Source of the DNA: Eleusine coracana subsp. coracana
Lineage: Eukaryota; Streptophyta; Magnoliopsida; Poales; Poaceae
DNA: 64,000 nucleotides
Direction: 5' to 3'
NCBI GenBank assembly: GCA_032690845.1
Contig: CM064430.1
Coordinates: 1,598,949-1,662,948, forward strand
The position numbers were made by a program, and so were the translations under genes. The first letter of the stretch is position 1. Each line of letters begins with the position of its first letter. Positions 34,629-46,769 of the stretch are shown here, piece after piece. The notes under the pieces were generated by a model that was not told where the DNA came from, searched no databases, and saw only the letters and a list, made by a program, of their open reading frames with translations.

Positions 34629-34720
34629 GGGAATCGTGCTACGTGGAGGGTTGATCTGCTGCTTGTGATACGGTGGGAATCGTGCTACGTGGAGGATTGA
34701 TCTGCTGCTGGTGGTACGGT
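34629..34720. repeat. 46-bp tandem repeat, two copies
   Basis: gaatcgtgctacgtggagg recurs at a 46-bp period with a few mismatches (ttgatctgctgcttgtgata versus ttgatctgctgctggtggta). It lies about 90 bp before the start of duplication copy B. Confidence 0.9.
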
Positions 34721-34812
34721 GTTTGAGCAAACACACTCAGTGGCTGGATGATCTGTGATTATTGTCATGAGACGGTTGTATCTTTTTTATTTGCACTTAT
34801 GAACCTTTAACT

Positions 34813-37800
34813 CTTGATGAACTTATGGCTTCCATACTTTTATTAAAAATTAAAAATTGTAAATTAACTTGAATTTATGTAAAACTCTGGTGTTCTATCT
34901 ATTTCTCTGTTGTAAACTATATTATTCCTCTCTATGTTGTAAACTATATTTTTTTGTCATCTATTATGTTATTGGATGCCGCAACACACCTGTGCATCAT
35001 CCGAGGTAGATCCTAACGATGGAATCATCTCCCTAGGGAGCGGTTGTCATAATAAGTGAGGCTTATTTTAGGTAAGACAAAAATTGAATATATTGGGAGT
35101 AATTTATATAGTCCAGACAACATAGTCTATTATCAATAGCATTTATAAAACCCAAGTACAACTCGTTAGGTGCAATTTATAACAGGCAATCTAACATGAC
35201 ACTGAAAATTAAATATCACAACTCAACAAACGAGAAATCAGGTAGATCATCTCATGCTTCCGATTGTTATGTGTTCTCCCCAACTGCTTCACCTCCATCT
35301 GGTCTGGACTCACCACATCAGACTGCAGAGGCAATACACGCTGAGGACCAAATTTATAGTTACTTTTTGAAATAATTGCAAGTCTTGATCCAAACCTGTC
35401 CATGAGAGACAGCTACTAGAACGTAGTATGCGATAGTGGCCACCATCTTTCTGATTCTGAGAGAAACGATATTATTTCGTCAGGAGGAGCACCTAGTACC
35501 TTCAAATCCGCAGATGGGGGAAGCCTTCCTATGATATATCTTCCGATGGCGATGTGAGCAAGGTAAGCCTCGACGTCTGGATATGGTGTCCTCCTTAGTA
35601 ATTCTTCAGGGTTACTGAAATTATTCTGCCACTCTTGATAATCACGGGTTCGAGTGTCCTGTGCAATGCGTGCAACCAAAGCATCCTCAAAACCACGGGT
35701 TCTAATGTCTAGTGTGAGGCTTTGAAGCGAAGCTGCGTTCTCGAGGATATAAAATATCAGCTCCATTAGTGCTTTCATGGCAGAAAACCCTGTGATTGTT
35801 ACATGCTTGATGTTCTTGTGACAATGCCTTTGAAGCTTTACAAGCGTTGAAGGATCAATAACCAAATGACTCTTCTGTATAGAAGACTCTTCCACCTGCA
35901 AATAAAATGTTATTCAATATGGAGAAAATGATAAGGTTCACAACTGAAGAGTGAAATAAACAGATATTGCTTTGAGAGATAGATGTTATACATGCAAGAT
36001 AAATGTCTGAAGTGCTGGACAACCATTTATATAAGAAACCAAGGAGTAGTACTCAAAGTCATAGGTGAATTTTCTCGGTCCAACAATTGCAAGCTCCAGG
36101 TACCTAAGGTGATGAAATATTTCATTTGGCACAATATTGAGTGAATATAAGCTCAAAGACTCATCAGCAGTCATGAGGAACAGTGTTTCAATGTTTGGCG
36201 CAATCATCGGAAGCTCCAGAAAAGCATAATCAAACAAATCAAACCAAGGGTAGATTGATATGTTTACGTCCTTCAGTTGCAGAGTGTCCTCAAGTAAGAA
36301 CTGTATTATGGGCCCCTCGTAGTGAAATGTAGAAAGATTTGGAGCATCGCTCTCTATTGTCTCTAACATGCTGCATCGTTCCACACGCAAAACATTAAGC
36401 AGCTGCAGTGTGCAAGGTATTCTCAGGCAAAATATCTCATGGCAATATCCAATCTCCAGATGCTCCAGAACAAGAGAACTGGAAAGAAATACCAATGATT
36501 CTTCTGTGGTTATGTGCACAAACCTGAATTCCACCCTCTTCAAGCTTCTGAAGGAACAAGAACCATGTTCAGTGGGGAATGCACAGGCGTAGAGGCAAAG
36601 GGACTGCATTGAGCATTCCTTTTCACCAAAAAACAATTTACATGGGAATTTGTATTTCATTTTCTCATTACGGGGCAGCTCTAGAGTGAGCTCTTCGAGG
36701 CCAAAGGTAGCAGCTGCATCAAGCCACTGGTTGATATAACAGGCGCGCAACTTGCAGAAAAACCCAAGTTTAAACTTAAGCCTCTTCACCCAAATGCCAG
36801 CACGGTTTTGCAAAGTGTCATCAATTCTCCTGATGACACCTTTAGCCATTTGACTCTTTATAGAGGTATGCTCATCCAAGGACAATGTTTTGGCACTGAA
36901 CTCGAGCTCAGGATAATATCTCCAGGACCGTAAAAGCTCTCGAGAGACACAAGCAGCACGTGCAGCATCTTGCATTGGCAAAAGAGTAAGTATCTGATGC
37001 ATTACGTCCTAGTAAAGGAACATAAAAGACAAGTTAAACACCAGGATGGAGAAAGAAAAACAGAATTTGGTTGGACAAATTTTGTTGTGCTCAAGAGTGC
37101 AGAACAAAATAAAGGCTGGTAATAAAGCTAAAAATGTAAATTCATATACTGCAGAATCTTTTGAGGGAATTTATATATTTACCAGTAAAACTGGTTAACC
37201 GCTAGTAAGTTCTTTTGCAAAAAAATGTGAAAAAATACATTATAAAGAGGGAAACCAGGCTTTGGATGTTTTTACACAGTTTAAATTTAAGTTCAAGGAC
37301 TAGACCAACTAAAAAGCCTTTTTTTTAGATCAAAAGGCCCAGCTTTTATGAAAAGACAACAGAATTCATGTACAGATACAAACACATGCAAGTTCAACAG
37401 AAAAACGCCAACCAGGCAGAATGTGAGTGTTTTGATGATGTGAACAAGATGCAGCGTTATGTACCGGTGGAAGACTGTCCAGTGTGAGGTGTGACCGCAA
37501 CCTCTTGGGCTTGACACGTTCGTAGTTCCCACCGGGCCTGCAAGAGGAATTTTTTCTTCTAGCCTCTGAAGCAATCGATTCATCGGAAGTGCAGCGATCT
37601 GAAACTGACATAGAAATTCCATGATATAAAGCCTTATAGGTGCGACGATCTGATCATAGACATGTAGACAATCAGATGCCCACAAATTCCAGGAGAAGCA
37701 ATATAGGTGCGAGGATCTGGTCATAGACAGAGAAATAAAAGACCTTATTAATGAATGAAGAGGCGTACCAGCCTGGATACGCCGCCCACGCTTCGTTGAC

Positions 37801-38209
37801 TTGAGCCGTGACAGAGACAGCAACCCCATGGATTTTTCGATTTCGCGAAGGTCGGGGCGCGGGTTAGATCGAAAACAAGGGGGCAACGATTGTGCCGCCG
37901 AATAATTTCAGAACCCCTCCTTCCTATTCCGCTTCCAACTTAGCTTTTGCACAGGCAAGGAGAAAAGGAAATTCCAGAGGTGGCGTTTGGATGGTTTGGG
38001 TTTTGGGATGAGGAAATAAGATCATGGTCCAAATCGTCACTTTGCCTTGTATTAGGTTTCGGATTGGGATACAGCTTCTAGTGACCAAAACAGAACCCGC
38101 AGAAAATTAGGCGCCACGTCTGTGCCGCAAGTGCGGCGAATTCGCCAAAACCTCAACTCAACGCTCGCTAGAAAAGAAGTGTGTTGTTATCATAAGCTCA
38201 CATCCCTGA
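34813..38209. repeat. Segmental duplication, copy B
   Basis: Partner of 10940-14327 in the same orientation, offset by about 23.9 kb. Homology resumes at 38459-38690 and 39361-39512 after segments not present in copy A. The outer parts differ from A at scattered bases; the centre (about 35777-37305) appears identical. Confidence 0.95.
35416..37829 (-). CDS. F-box/LRR protein, copy B
   Basis: Four exons, 37829-37769, 37604-37465, 37008-35992 and 35895-35416, encode 565 residues with the same F-box (LPPDVMHQILTLLP), LRR-like middle and FBD-like tail as copy A. The 339 residues of exon 3 are identical to copy A. Exon 4 has one extra codon (RRTPYPDVE versus RRTYPDVE) and several replacements (MELI for LELI, TRTRD for TGTRD, PPSAD for LPSVD). 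The upstream ATG used in the longest frame of copy A is destroyed here and the 5' leader is shifted by a lost G, which supports MGLLSLSR as the true start. All splice sites are intact, so both copies may be expressed. Presumed SCF subunit; target unknown. Confidence 0.88.
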
Positions 38210-38689
38210 TGAATTTGGCGGAAAGCAGAGAGAATGTTACCCGCTATTGCTTCACAAATGGTGGATGGCGCTCGAAGGCGACCAGGTTGAAGAAGGCGAA
38301 CTGTTGTCTCTGCGTGTGGCACCTAATGCAAAATACTAGTATCTGGCGCAAAATCTTGGGTCGAAAAAGGGAATAGGACTAAGGGAAGTCAATATTTTTA
38401 GACTCTAGTGGGAGATGATGGCCGACGGTGATGGATCTGTGGGAGCTAGGAGCAGAGTGAAGGAGATGGCGGCGGCTCGTGTGGTGCGGTGGACGGTGAG
38501 AGAAACTGCAAAGGACAGAGCAAGATAGGGTAACCAAGTGTCGATGGGCTGGTGGGCCAGTTTATGAAGCCCATTACATTTTCTCTCTCTCTTGTTTTTT
38601 TTCATTTTGTATCCATATATCTATACTATAAAAAATAAATTTTCTATGAAATATGTGTTACTATGCAAATTGTAATGATCTAATGTTTT

Positions 38690-39360
38690 TTATTTCTTTT
38701 CAGTGGTAAAAGAAAGTGTCGAAGCTTGAGATAGACAGTAAATATATAGGGCTACGTCGAGACTAAGAACTACGATGGTTACACAAGACGTCGAGTTATA
38801 CAGGTTCGGGCCCTCTCGATGAGAGTAAAAACCCTACGTCCTGTGTTCTGTGTATTGTATTGATGTTGTGAAACTTGTGTCGCATATCCCTCGATGGGGG
38901 GTACCCTGCCACGTTATATATCCGGTCGGTAGAGGGTACATGAAGAGTTCTAGTTATAACTCTTAAGGATTTATATAGAAAGTCTATCTCTAAATGCCTT
39001 GTGCTCCAAGCCAACTCGATCAGCTTTCTTGTTGATGAAGTACCTGGTCGGTTGCCGACTTAGTCTTGTATGAGGATACCCGTAAAGCAAGTATCCCACA
39101 GAAAGAATAAGAAAGGCACAAAAAAGAAGAGGATTATTCTCAATTTCTATCTATAGAAATGTTGGCTACCGTTCCCTCGACATGTGTTTTCAGTAATTTT
39201 GCTTGTGTGGTCATCTATGTGAATATTCATATTGGTTTAGGATTGAGTTTTGGAGCTACATACTGAGTGCATATAGGTATAATATTTTTGTATTTCAGAT
39301 TGTTTGTAACATAAACATGTATTCAGTTATTATTTAATATATTCCTTCTTTTATTAAAAA
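38690..39360. mobile_element. Unclassified insertion in copy B
   Basis: Copy A is contiguous at the matching point (after gcaatgatctaa, about 15695), while copy B carries about 670 bp here. It contains phrases such as tatacaggttcgggccctctcgatgag and accctacgtcctgtgttctg that I associate with grass transposon interiors. No terminal repeats or target duplication were resolved; deletion from A is the alternative. Confidence 0.45.
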
Positions 39361-39662
39361 ACTACCCGACTCAATCTCTGGTCTTGGATATAATCACTGA
39401 TTTGATATTTAGACATAGGATTAAAATTGGACACACGGGGCATAGGACATGTCCTAATATTTGTGACAAAATCAATGTAATCTTCCAAAAATCATTGATA
39501 TGCTGATTTGTAGGAGTGGGCAAAAAATCTATAGACCAAACACTAAAACCTAACTCGAACGGTTGTAACAAATATTTTTTCACTATTTGGTTAACTAAAA
39601 TTATTTCGGTTTTTAAAAATAACTTGTTAGGTTATTTAGCTTTTTTATATTGAGAAACAGTA

Positions 39663-40650
39663 TGTTAGATATAATATGTGCTGGCCCATATTTTATTTAA
39701 TAACTAATAAAGTATAGGTCTATATTAAATACAATGGTTTAATCCCACATTGAGTATTTACTACGTATTGACTCGATTTAATAAGTGAACTCTTGTTACA
39801 CCTATTAGAGAAGTTGAGAGGGGCAAGAGGCGAGCCACACACGTGCATGCGCGCCGCCGTCGAGCCGAGCTGTGGCGTGGCGAGGGGTGCAGGCCGGGCC
39901 GGGGCGGGGCGGGCGTGCGAGCGAGTGAGCGAGCGAGTGAACCGTGCCTGCCTGCCGCGTGCGTTTGGAAGTTTTGCAGCGGAAACGGAAAGACAAGATT
40001 CGAGAAAACCGAAATCCTGCTTTGATTGCTACATGCGTCGGTTTCCCGTTTCATTGCCTGCAGTTTTCAAAACACTGAGGCTATATATACATGCATCCCG
40101 ACACTGCCCCAAGTGAGCGAACACATTCCTATTCTCTGTCAAGTTACCTTTCGAGTCTTCCCCGTCTCGGCGATCCACACGCACGAAGTTTCGAGAGAGC
40201 AGGCATCCGGAACCTCTCCCGTAAGGCGACACCAGCTCGGGTGTGCGGACGATCAGGTTTTTGGGGAGCGCTTGACAGCGCGACTGCTCAGCCTCGTCAA
40301 CTTCTTCCCGGCGCGTCCCCGATCCAAGACTCGACCTCCTCCCAGCGCGATCCATGACTTCCTCCCGACGCCGTTCGAGGGACTGCACGACAATAACGTT
40401 CTACCCGCGTCAACTAAGTTTGACTACTTCAAGCATCATACCATGACGGCTGTTACGAATGGAGCCACCGGTGCCTCTTGGTCCCTCCGCGGGGTACATC
40501 CTTACTCTTCTTGTTGTGTTTACTAGTCTGATTGCGATCGTAACTAGTAATTGCAAATTAGTGAAACTTGTCATCTCCTATATGCTGCTAATAACATGGA
40601 TTAAATTCAACTTGAAAATGCCTAGTTTTCTAACACAATAATATCTAAAA
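39663..40650 (+). mobile_element. Truncated copia-like LTR and leader
   Basis: The sequence has the composition of a known grass copia LTR type: TGTTAG start, gagaagttgagaggggcaagaggcgagcc, a GCGTGC/GAGCGAG-rich stretch, gtttcccgtttcattg, a TATA-containing tatatatacatgcatcc, then agtcttccccgtctcggcgatcc and aagcatcataccatgac. Recognition is from memory. No gag or pol follows; a Helitron end lies 22 bases downstream. The open frames across it are non-coding leader. Confidence 0.5.
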
Positions 40651-40671
40651 TAACTAAATTTTTATATATTA

Positions 40672-41358
40672 CTAGCAAAGTGTTCGTGCGTTGCTACAGA
40701 CTTTAAAAATCAAAACACTCTTTATAATTTAAATATAAATTATTTACACAATATAATTATTAGATATATATAGTATTATTAACATTTTTTATATGAAAGA
40801 TTATATTTGTATTGCCATTGGTGCTTCTTAGTATATTATTTTATATGTCAAAAGTAATTTTATCACTATTTTTTTTATCATATTCTAGAAGCTTTATCTG
40901 AAAGGAAAAATTAATTCGCGGAGTCCAAAAATAATACTGCATTGCAACGTAATTTTGAAATTAAATACTTACCTTAGTGGAAAAAGTTAAAACATGAAAG
41001 TTGTAGATCTCGTTGAGACCTTTTCGAAACATATATGAATCATATTCTTTGGACTACCGAGTTAGGAGATATAGACCCCGCACAGAGACCTACGTAGAGG
41101 AGTCCGAATCAGAACAAATATTTTTGCATCACATATTTAAAAATCAAAACTGTAGGATCTGGATTTCTATTGAATACCAAAGTTGTAGAACTCTTCGAGT
41201 GCTACGAGATAGAGTCCGAGTTTTCCTCATATGAGCTTCGGACATGGGAGTTATGATTTTTGAAATTCGGTACTTGATATAGAAGGTACGAAACCGATTT
41301 GGATTCAATCTCATAACTTTGTGGACACAAAGTGAATGATCGCACCTCAATTAATAGA
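40672..41358 (-). mobile_element. Short Helitron, minus strand
   Basis: On the minus strand it begins TCTATTAATTGAGGTGCG after a host A (complement of 41359). It ends GTAGCAACGCACG...TTTGCTAG, followed by a host T. The start resembles that of the Helitron at 18958-21742, so they may share a helicase source. At 687 bp it has no coding capacity. It contains two copies, 182 bp apart, of an aaagttgtaga module also found in the gypsy leader (54.7-55.4 kb). Confidence 0.65.
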
Positions 41359-41483
41359 TTCTAGAGATATTGATATATCCTTAATCTTATTGCTATATAC
41401 ATAATTATTTAGTAGTTAAGACAGATTTGGGTAACAAATCGTTTGCCTTTATTTAAATTATTGCTAGAGTGTGATTTTGAAGT

Positions 41484-41569
41484 TATCATTCCCAAACTTT
41501 CTATGTGGTTGAGAGAGGCCAGTTCCTATCATTTCCAAACTTTCTATGTGGTTGAGAGAGGCCAGTTCG
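41484..41569. repeat. 43-bp tandem repeat, two copies
   Basis: tatcattcccaaactttcta... is repeated at a 43-bp period (second copy tatcatttccaaactttcta...), with one or two mismatches and the shared end gagagaggccagttc. Confidence 0.92.
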
Positions 41570-42923
41570 AACAGGGACAACGATGTAGCATGGGGCATGG
41601 GCACGCCAAAGAGTAATTGAGTTCTGCTGGATAAGATGATCCCTGAGTAATTGAGTTCTTATGCCTCAAAAGAAAATTACACCATGGCCAAAGCACCAAA
41701 TGTCACGGTCCATTAAATTTTGGGCCAACACGAAACATAATTTATTTTGGATCGTACAAGGTAAGTGAACGAATAAGGTGGCGAACGGGCCTTTATCATA
41801 GTGGTAAGGTGGTTTAGTAACACTTCTTAGGTTCCGAGTTTAATTTTCAGTGGGAACGAATTTTTGATCTAGGTTAAAAAAAATTTCTCGCCTTCCCCCT
41901 AAGCCAAAGCATATGTAAGACCCTGTCTAGAGCCAATCAATGCGAGCGTTGCTTCCGATTTAAGAACCGGTGCACTATAAAAGTTCTCACACAGGCTAAA
42001 AAAAGGGTCACCATGTCAGGAGGAGAGGGGGGTTTGAGAATTTTCTAGACCTGTGTAAGAAGGTCATTCTTCTTAAAATAATGTCGTTAGGATGGTCTTA
42101 CCCCGATAAATCTAGTTTTTTTTAGGAATAAAGTGAACCGTTTGTATCTTGATGGATGGCCCAGAGTTGAGCTAATACTGGAAAAGCATCCTCTGCATGG
42201 AGTACTACAATCCAGACGATTTGAATCCCCATGATTGTTTGGGTTTCCGGGAGAAAAAACAACCATAGGGATTTTGCTCCCGGACGGAGATTTTCACCCC
42301 TGCATGCCATCCCCTTCTCGCCTGGGACAGAAATCCCGACATTAAGCAATTCCCAGGCTATGTTTGGGAGACGTAGGGATTAAAATCCCGACACTTAATA
42401 AATATTCAAAAAAATCAGAAAAAATCATATAGTCTAAAAATATTGTTGGAATCTATAAAAACGCATTGATTCAAGCCATTCAACCATTATACCGATTCAA
42501 TCCATGATATGAACAAAAATTATAGTCTAATTTGGAATTTACAGTACAAATTAGTATTTGAAATTTATGTATAAATTAGTATTACAGTACACAGAATCAG
42601 AATAACACTATTACAACAGCATCTCTAAACAAAATCAGAATGACACTATTACATATTACAGGACACAAGTATTTGGAATTTATGTACAAAAATACAAATT
42701 AGTAACCAATGTAAATAGAAAAGGCATCGTTTAGTATCATCGCAATGGAAGGACATGATACATTAAAAGCTGCAGCAACATCCTAAAATATTTTAATGTT
42801 CCTGACGCACTGGCACCCAACGTGCAACCCCCTTGACCTATGGCAAGGAACAATAGAATGTAAAGGTTAACGTTGATGTATAGCGTACAAAAGGCATAAC
42901 CCTTTTCTAATGAATCATACTAT
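41570..42923. other. Non-coding spacer with a possible SINE-like trace
   Basis: No gene is seen. Around 41790-41870 an A-box-like atagtggtaagg is followed about 30 bp later by a B-box-like ggttccgagttt, suggesting but not proving a tRNA-derived SINE relic. gagtaattgagttct occurs twice near 41611 and 41645. Confidence 0.3.
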
Positions 42924-43271
42924 GGGTGTGTTCTTTTCCACGCCTCTGATTTTTAGACCTGTCTCATCGAATATTATGATATTAATTAGAAGTATTAAAT
43001 ATAGATTACTGATAAAACCCAGTCCATAACTCTCCCTCTGAATGACGAGACAAATCTATTAAAACTAATTAGGTCATGATTAGATAATGTGATGCTACAG
43101 TAAACATCTCTTAATGATGACTTAATTAAATTTAATAAATTTGTCACGCTGATGCACATTTAACTCTATAATTAGTTTTATATTTAATATATATATTTAA
43201 TAATCATATGTAGCATTTTAATAATTGATGTGACCCCACTAAAATTTAGACCCCAAGAAACGAACACACCC
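42924..43271. mobile_element. TIR MITE (Tourist-like)
   Basis: Ends gggtgtgttc and gaacacaccc are perfect 10-bp terminal inverted repeats. TAT flanks both sides (42921-42923, 43272-43274), a 3-bp target duplication as in PIF/Harbinger elements. The 348-bp AT-rich interior contains attaggtcatgattagataatgtgatgctac, a phrase common in rice MITEs. No coding sequence. Confidence 0.75.
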
Positions 43272-44416
43272 TATAGTGCCTTAACAATTGGTGTCTCAAA
43301 GTGAAAGAGAAAGTATAGTTAACTATCTACATATAATAAATTTGTAGCAATCTGATTACTTTTAATTTACTGCATATAATCAGCATTTTTGCTGAGAATT
43401 TTCAATGTATCTAGAAAAAACGATTAAAAAACACCTTTGACTCCTGCAAAAAACATACAAATATGGAAACTGAACTGAGTAGAAATCAGAGTTATCAACA
43501 TAAACAAAATGGAGAAAGTCAGTGGAAGTGCTATGGAAGTTATAAATCCATACATTGCTTGCAGTTCACACCCTAAACAGATCACTATTGTAGTTGCAAT
43601 TCACTTAATGAGTTATAGCATCTTCAGTTAAGCATCATACTGTAAAAAAATAAGGACTAATACAATCCAGTCCACTATCACACATCAAGAACATATGCAG
43701 TTTTTTTTCATTTCCTGAATTGTTGTAGCATCTAAAAGTCCACAGTAAAGCAATTCATCTCTTTTGGGAATATAAGTTCTCAAGTGGAACAGCATTCAGA
43801 AATCAGAACCCAACTTGGGAAGGAATCCATTACTTAACATTCATATGAGGTCAAATTAAAATAATGGAAAATAGCAGCGATTAAAACAAGAGTAAAGACG
43901 TCTTGCAAACAAAAGAAGGGAATAGTGACCGAGGCAGGCACATACCATCAGGTTGTAAGAGCAGTCAGCTCTAGCATCACGGCAGCCCCTTCGGTGTCAT
44001 GAATATCTACTCAGCCATGCTACTGTCCTAACCATAACTTGCAATTATAAACAACAAAATCACCCTTTGAGTAATCCACACTTTTAAATCTTCCAAGCAA
44101 TCTGAAAGAACTAGCATGTCCAAATGCTGCTCCTGACAATACATGCTAATTCAAACGCACCTGACGCTACAAGCAATTTGAAAGAAATTACGGCCGGCAC
44201 AACCAATGAAGAAAGAAGGGCAGTACACAGTATCTACAGACGCAGTGGGAGATGTTGGCGTGCATGGCGCCGCAGATGGACGGGAGAGCGAGCGTGGCGT
44301 TGATCTTGATGCCGAGGGTAGGGTCGTCACTGTCCATGACAGCACGGGCACTTGAGGCTCTTTCCCAGCATCCGTAATTCTCCCAAAGAAGACGACGAAT
44401 CTGGCAGAAACACACA
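43272..44416. other. Spacer left of the Harbinger-like element
   Basis: Mostly AT-rich. The last 230 bases (44190-44410) become GC-richer and give a minus-strand reading with ARFVVFFGRITDAGKEPQ that looks like an exon fragment of an unrecognised gene; a diverged direct repeat of it lies at 46771-46853. Confidence 0.4.
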
Positions 44417-45078
44417 GGGCGTGTTTGTTTTCCTGCATCTTGGTTGGACTGGACGGACTAGCAGGACCAGGCCGGTTTGGCCAGGTCGAATATGTGCAGG
44501 GAGAGCTTGTTTGGTAGGCTGCACGCTGCCGACCAGGGTGAGCAGTGATTTTGTTTGTTAGAGTGAATAGCGCGCTGCACAGAAGTAACTGCCACACATG
44601 GAAGTAGTATGTTTGCCTGTATGAGGTTGAGTAACGTTACCTTGCACTGGGTATTGGTGAGTTTACCATAAGATTTCAGCAGAACACATACATAGCAGGA
44701 TCAATGTATTTATAAACAAAACACATAGAAGGTTTCATGTACTGCACAAACATATATAGCAATTAACAAGTTCTAAACATCAGCATTAGAAAGCAACAAG
44801 AAAATGAAAGTCAAATTAAGGATAGCACAACCAGAATATTAGAATATCACAATACCAGGTTCAAAATAAGTTCATGTCACCCAAGTTCACAAATCCTAAC
44901 AAATTCAACGATACCAAGTAGTTCATGGCACCCATCAACACACATGTTCCCATATCCACATCCCTCAGTAGTTAGAACTACAAAAAACCAATGCAAGTCA
45001 TGGTGCTACCTTGCTGCACAAAAGTCAGGGCTAGCTAGTGTGTGGGTTAAGGGGGAGGAGGAAATATAACATCTCTAC

Positions 45079-45528
45079 TCAACCCCTAGCAAAAGTTAGT
45101 ACCCCCAAATAACAGCCCCACATGTAGTAGTTCTTGGCCAGCCAGGTCCTTAGCCATAGGACACGATGAGCATCAGTCATATTGATGTAGCCCCTTCCCT
45201 GTGCCTTGTTGTCCAGCAGATGAGTATAGGCCACCATCAGAGCCTCTTCATTGAATCCAGGTGCTCCCATGACAGCATCATATAGATCAAGATCAACATA
45301 AGAAGGTGCAGTCTCCCTTAACGCAGCAGCAACATTGTTAACAGCATCAGTAATATTGCTCATGAGCAGGGACTCATGCTCAGAGAAGCAAGGCCTCTTT
45401 CTCTTCATTCCACAAGTATTGGCTTCGGTTGTTGCCTTTGACCCCTCTGCTGCTTCTGGCTTCTCAGGACCTGCAGTTTCTGCACTTCCTGCCTTAGTGC
45501 CTTCAGAATCACCAAATCCTGAAAACAC
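45079..45528 (-). pseudogene. Myb/SANT-like protein C-terminal fragment
   Basis: The 149-residue reading ends with a block typical of C-termini of plant Myb/SANT-like Harbinger accessory proteins: SYVDLDLYDAVMGAPGF, YTHLLDNKAQGRGYI and LWLRTWLAKNYYMW. A basic patch (MKRKRPCFSEHESLLM) precedes it. The N-terminal Myb/SANT DNA-binding part is missing. The frame overlaps the nuclease-like fragment at 45405-45869 in another phase, so the two were probably fused by an internal deletion. Confidence 0.7.
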
Positions 45529-45869
45529 TCCAAGTGTAGAAACATGCTAACTTGTTCCTCGACACTACTATTAATTGTGTCCCCAAGCAACTCCCTCTCT
45601 CTGAACAGTCGACATAATGCAAAGAAAGGTGCTTTACTCATGCGTATCATGTCAATGCATTCTCGATCTGAGGAATTGTATATGAGGTTCAAGTTTTGTT
45701 GCCTCTGTTCATCTGCCACAGACCTAGGTAATAGCAGCAAAGGGTCTGGTTGCAGAGTTGGTTGCATGGCTCTACGTTCCTTAAGTTTGGAAATGACAAA
45801 AGCTACTAGCACAACCACCATTGAAACAGCTTGTGCACGAAGGAATGAGTGCTGCTCATGGGCATCCAT
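45405..45869 (-). pseudogene. Harbinger nuclease-like N-terminal fragment
   Basis: The 154-residue reading starts MDAHEQHSFLRAQAVSM. It has a hydrophobic stretch (MVVVLVAFVISKL) and a segment (NSSDRECIDMIRMSKAPFFALCRLFRER) resembling the region ahead of the nuclease core in plant Harbinger transposases. It stops before any catalytic Asp. The last 40 residues are an out-of-phase reading of the neighbouring Myb/SANT-like sequence. A possible leader exon is at 46379-46210 (MVNKAKRTARFL), but the splice phase does not fit. Confidence 0.6.
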
Positions 45870-46769
45870 CTACATGACATCGCATAACATCCACTGTTAC
45901 AACATCATAATATTACCATGTCCTGTATAGCATCCAATGTTACAATAGCATACTAATGCAGGTGCCATAAGGACCACGGACACGGCTGCAACTACGTATA
46001 GTTGCCACCCAGTGCCACAGCCACAAACATCATCGACAAGACCATAAATCAGGGAAATAACAAACACAAATTTAACTAAGGCCTAACATGCATCACACGA
46101 ACAAGTAGATCTCAAAAAATAAGCAAAATAATCCGATTGCATAATTGATTCCACTGGATCTGTGCTACATGGATGTAACACGGAGGGAAAATTACAGATT
46201 GTTTCATACCTTCGCACTATCGAACAGAGGACTGCAGAGGAAGGAGATGTCACCGGCACTGAAGAGGATGGTGAAGCACGGGTCGATGCAGGCGCGACTG
46301 TCGATGGATTCGAAGGGGAAGAAGGTTGGACGCTAGCAGCGGAGAGGAATCGGGCAGTCCTCTTTGCCTTGTTCACCAAGGACCTCCTTCCTCCTCACCA
46401 GCGGCGGAGGAGAGAGCGACGAGCAAGGATCAAGACGAGAGATTGCGGCGGAGAAGTGAGGAGCGAATGGGAAGAGGTGAAGCGGTGGAGGTGCCTTTTA
46501 TCGAGCCAGTAACCTAAAGGCTTTTCAGGTCGTTCTTTTCCCGCGTGAGCCCGCGTGGTGCAACCCAATCGCGCGCGCGTGCACGAAAAAAGGCCGGCGG
46601 GAGCCTGGCTGCAGAGCGAAGGCAAAAATCTACGCTCCCGCGCATGCAACCAAATCAGCCGCATCTGCATCCCCTGGGCCTGGCACAGACATTCATCCAG
46701 TCTACCAAACTTGAGCTACTGCATGCGGTGGGCCTGGCCGACGGTCCGTCCAGGAAAACAAACACACCC

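Larger units (their letters stand above)
44417..46769 (-). mobile_element. PIF/Harbinger-like element
   Basis: The left end gggcgtgtttgttttcctg and the inverse of the right end (gggtgtgtttgttttcctg) match at 18 of 19 bases. ACA flanks both sides, fitting a 3-bp target duplication. The 2353-bp interior carries minus-strand coding remnants related to the two Harbinger genes, a nuclease N-terminal-type piece and a Myb/SANT-like-protein C-terminus. No DDE nuclease core is present, so it cannot transpose alone. Confidence 0.75.

Noticed and set aside
39793..40526. Several 60-166 residue frames on both strands
   Set aside because: They lie in the LTR-like copia fragment, overlap each other and show no domain.
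41790..41870. A tRNA gene or SINE
   Set aside because: A- and B-box-like strings are present but degenerate, no cloverleaf can be drawn, and no tail or target duplication is seen.
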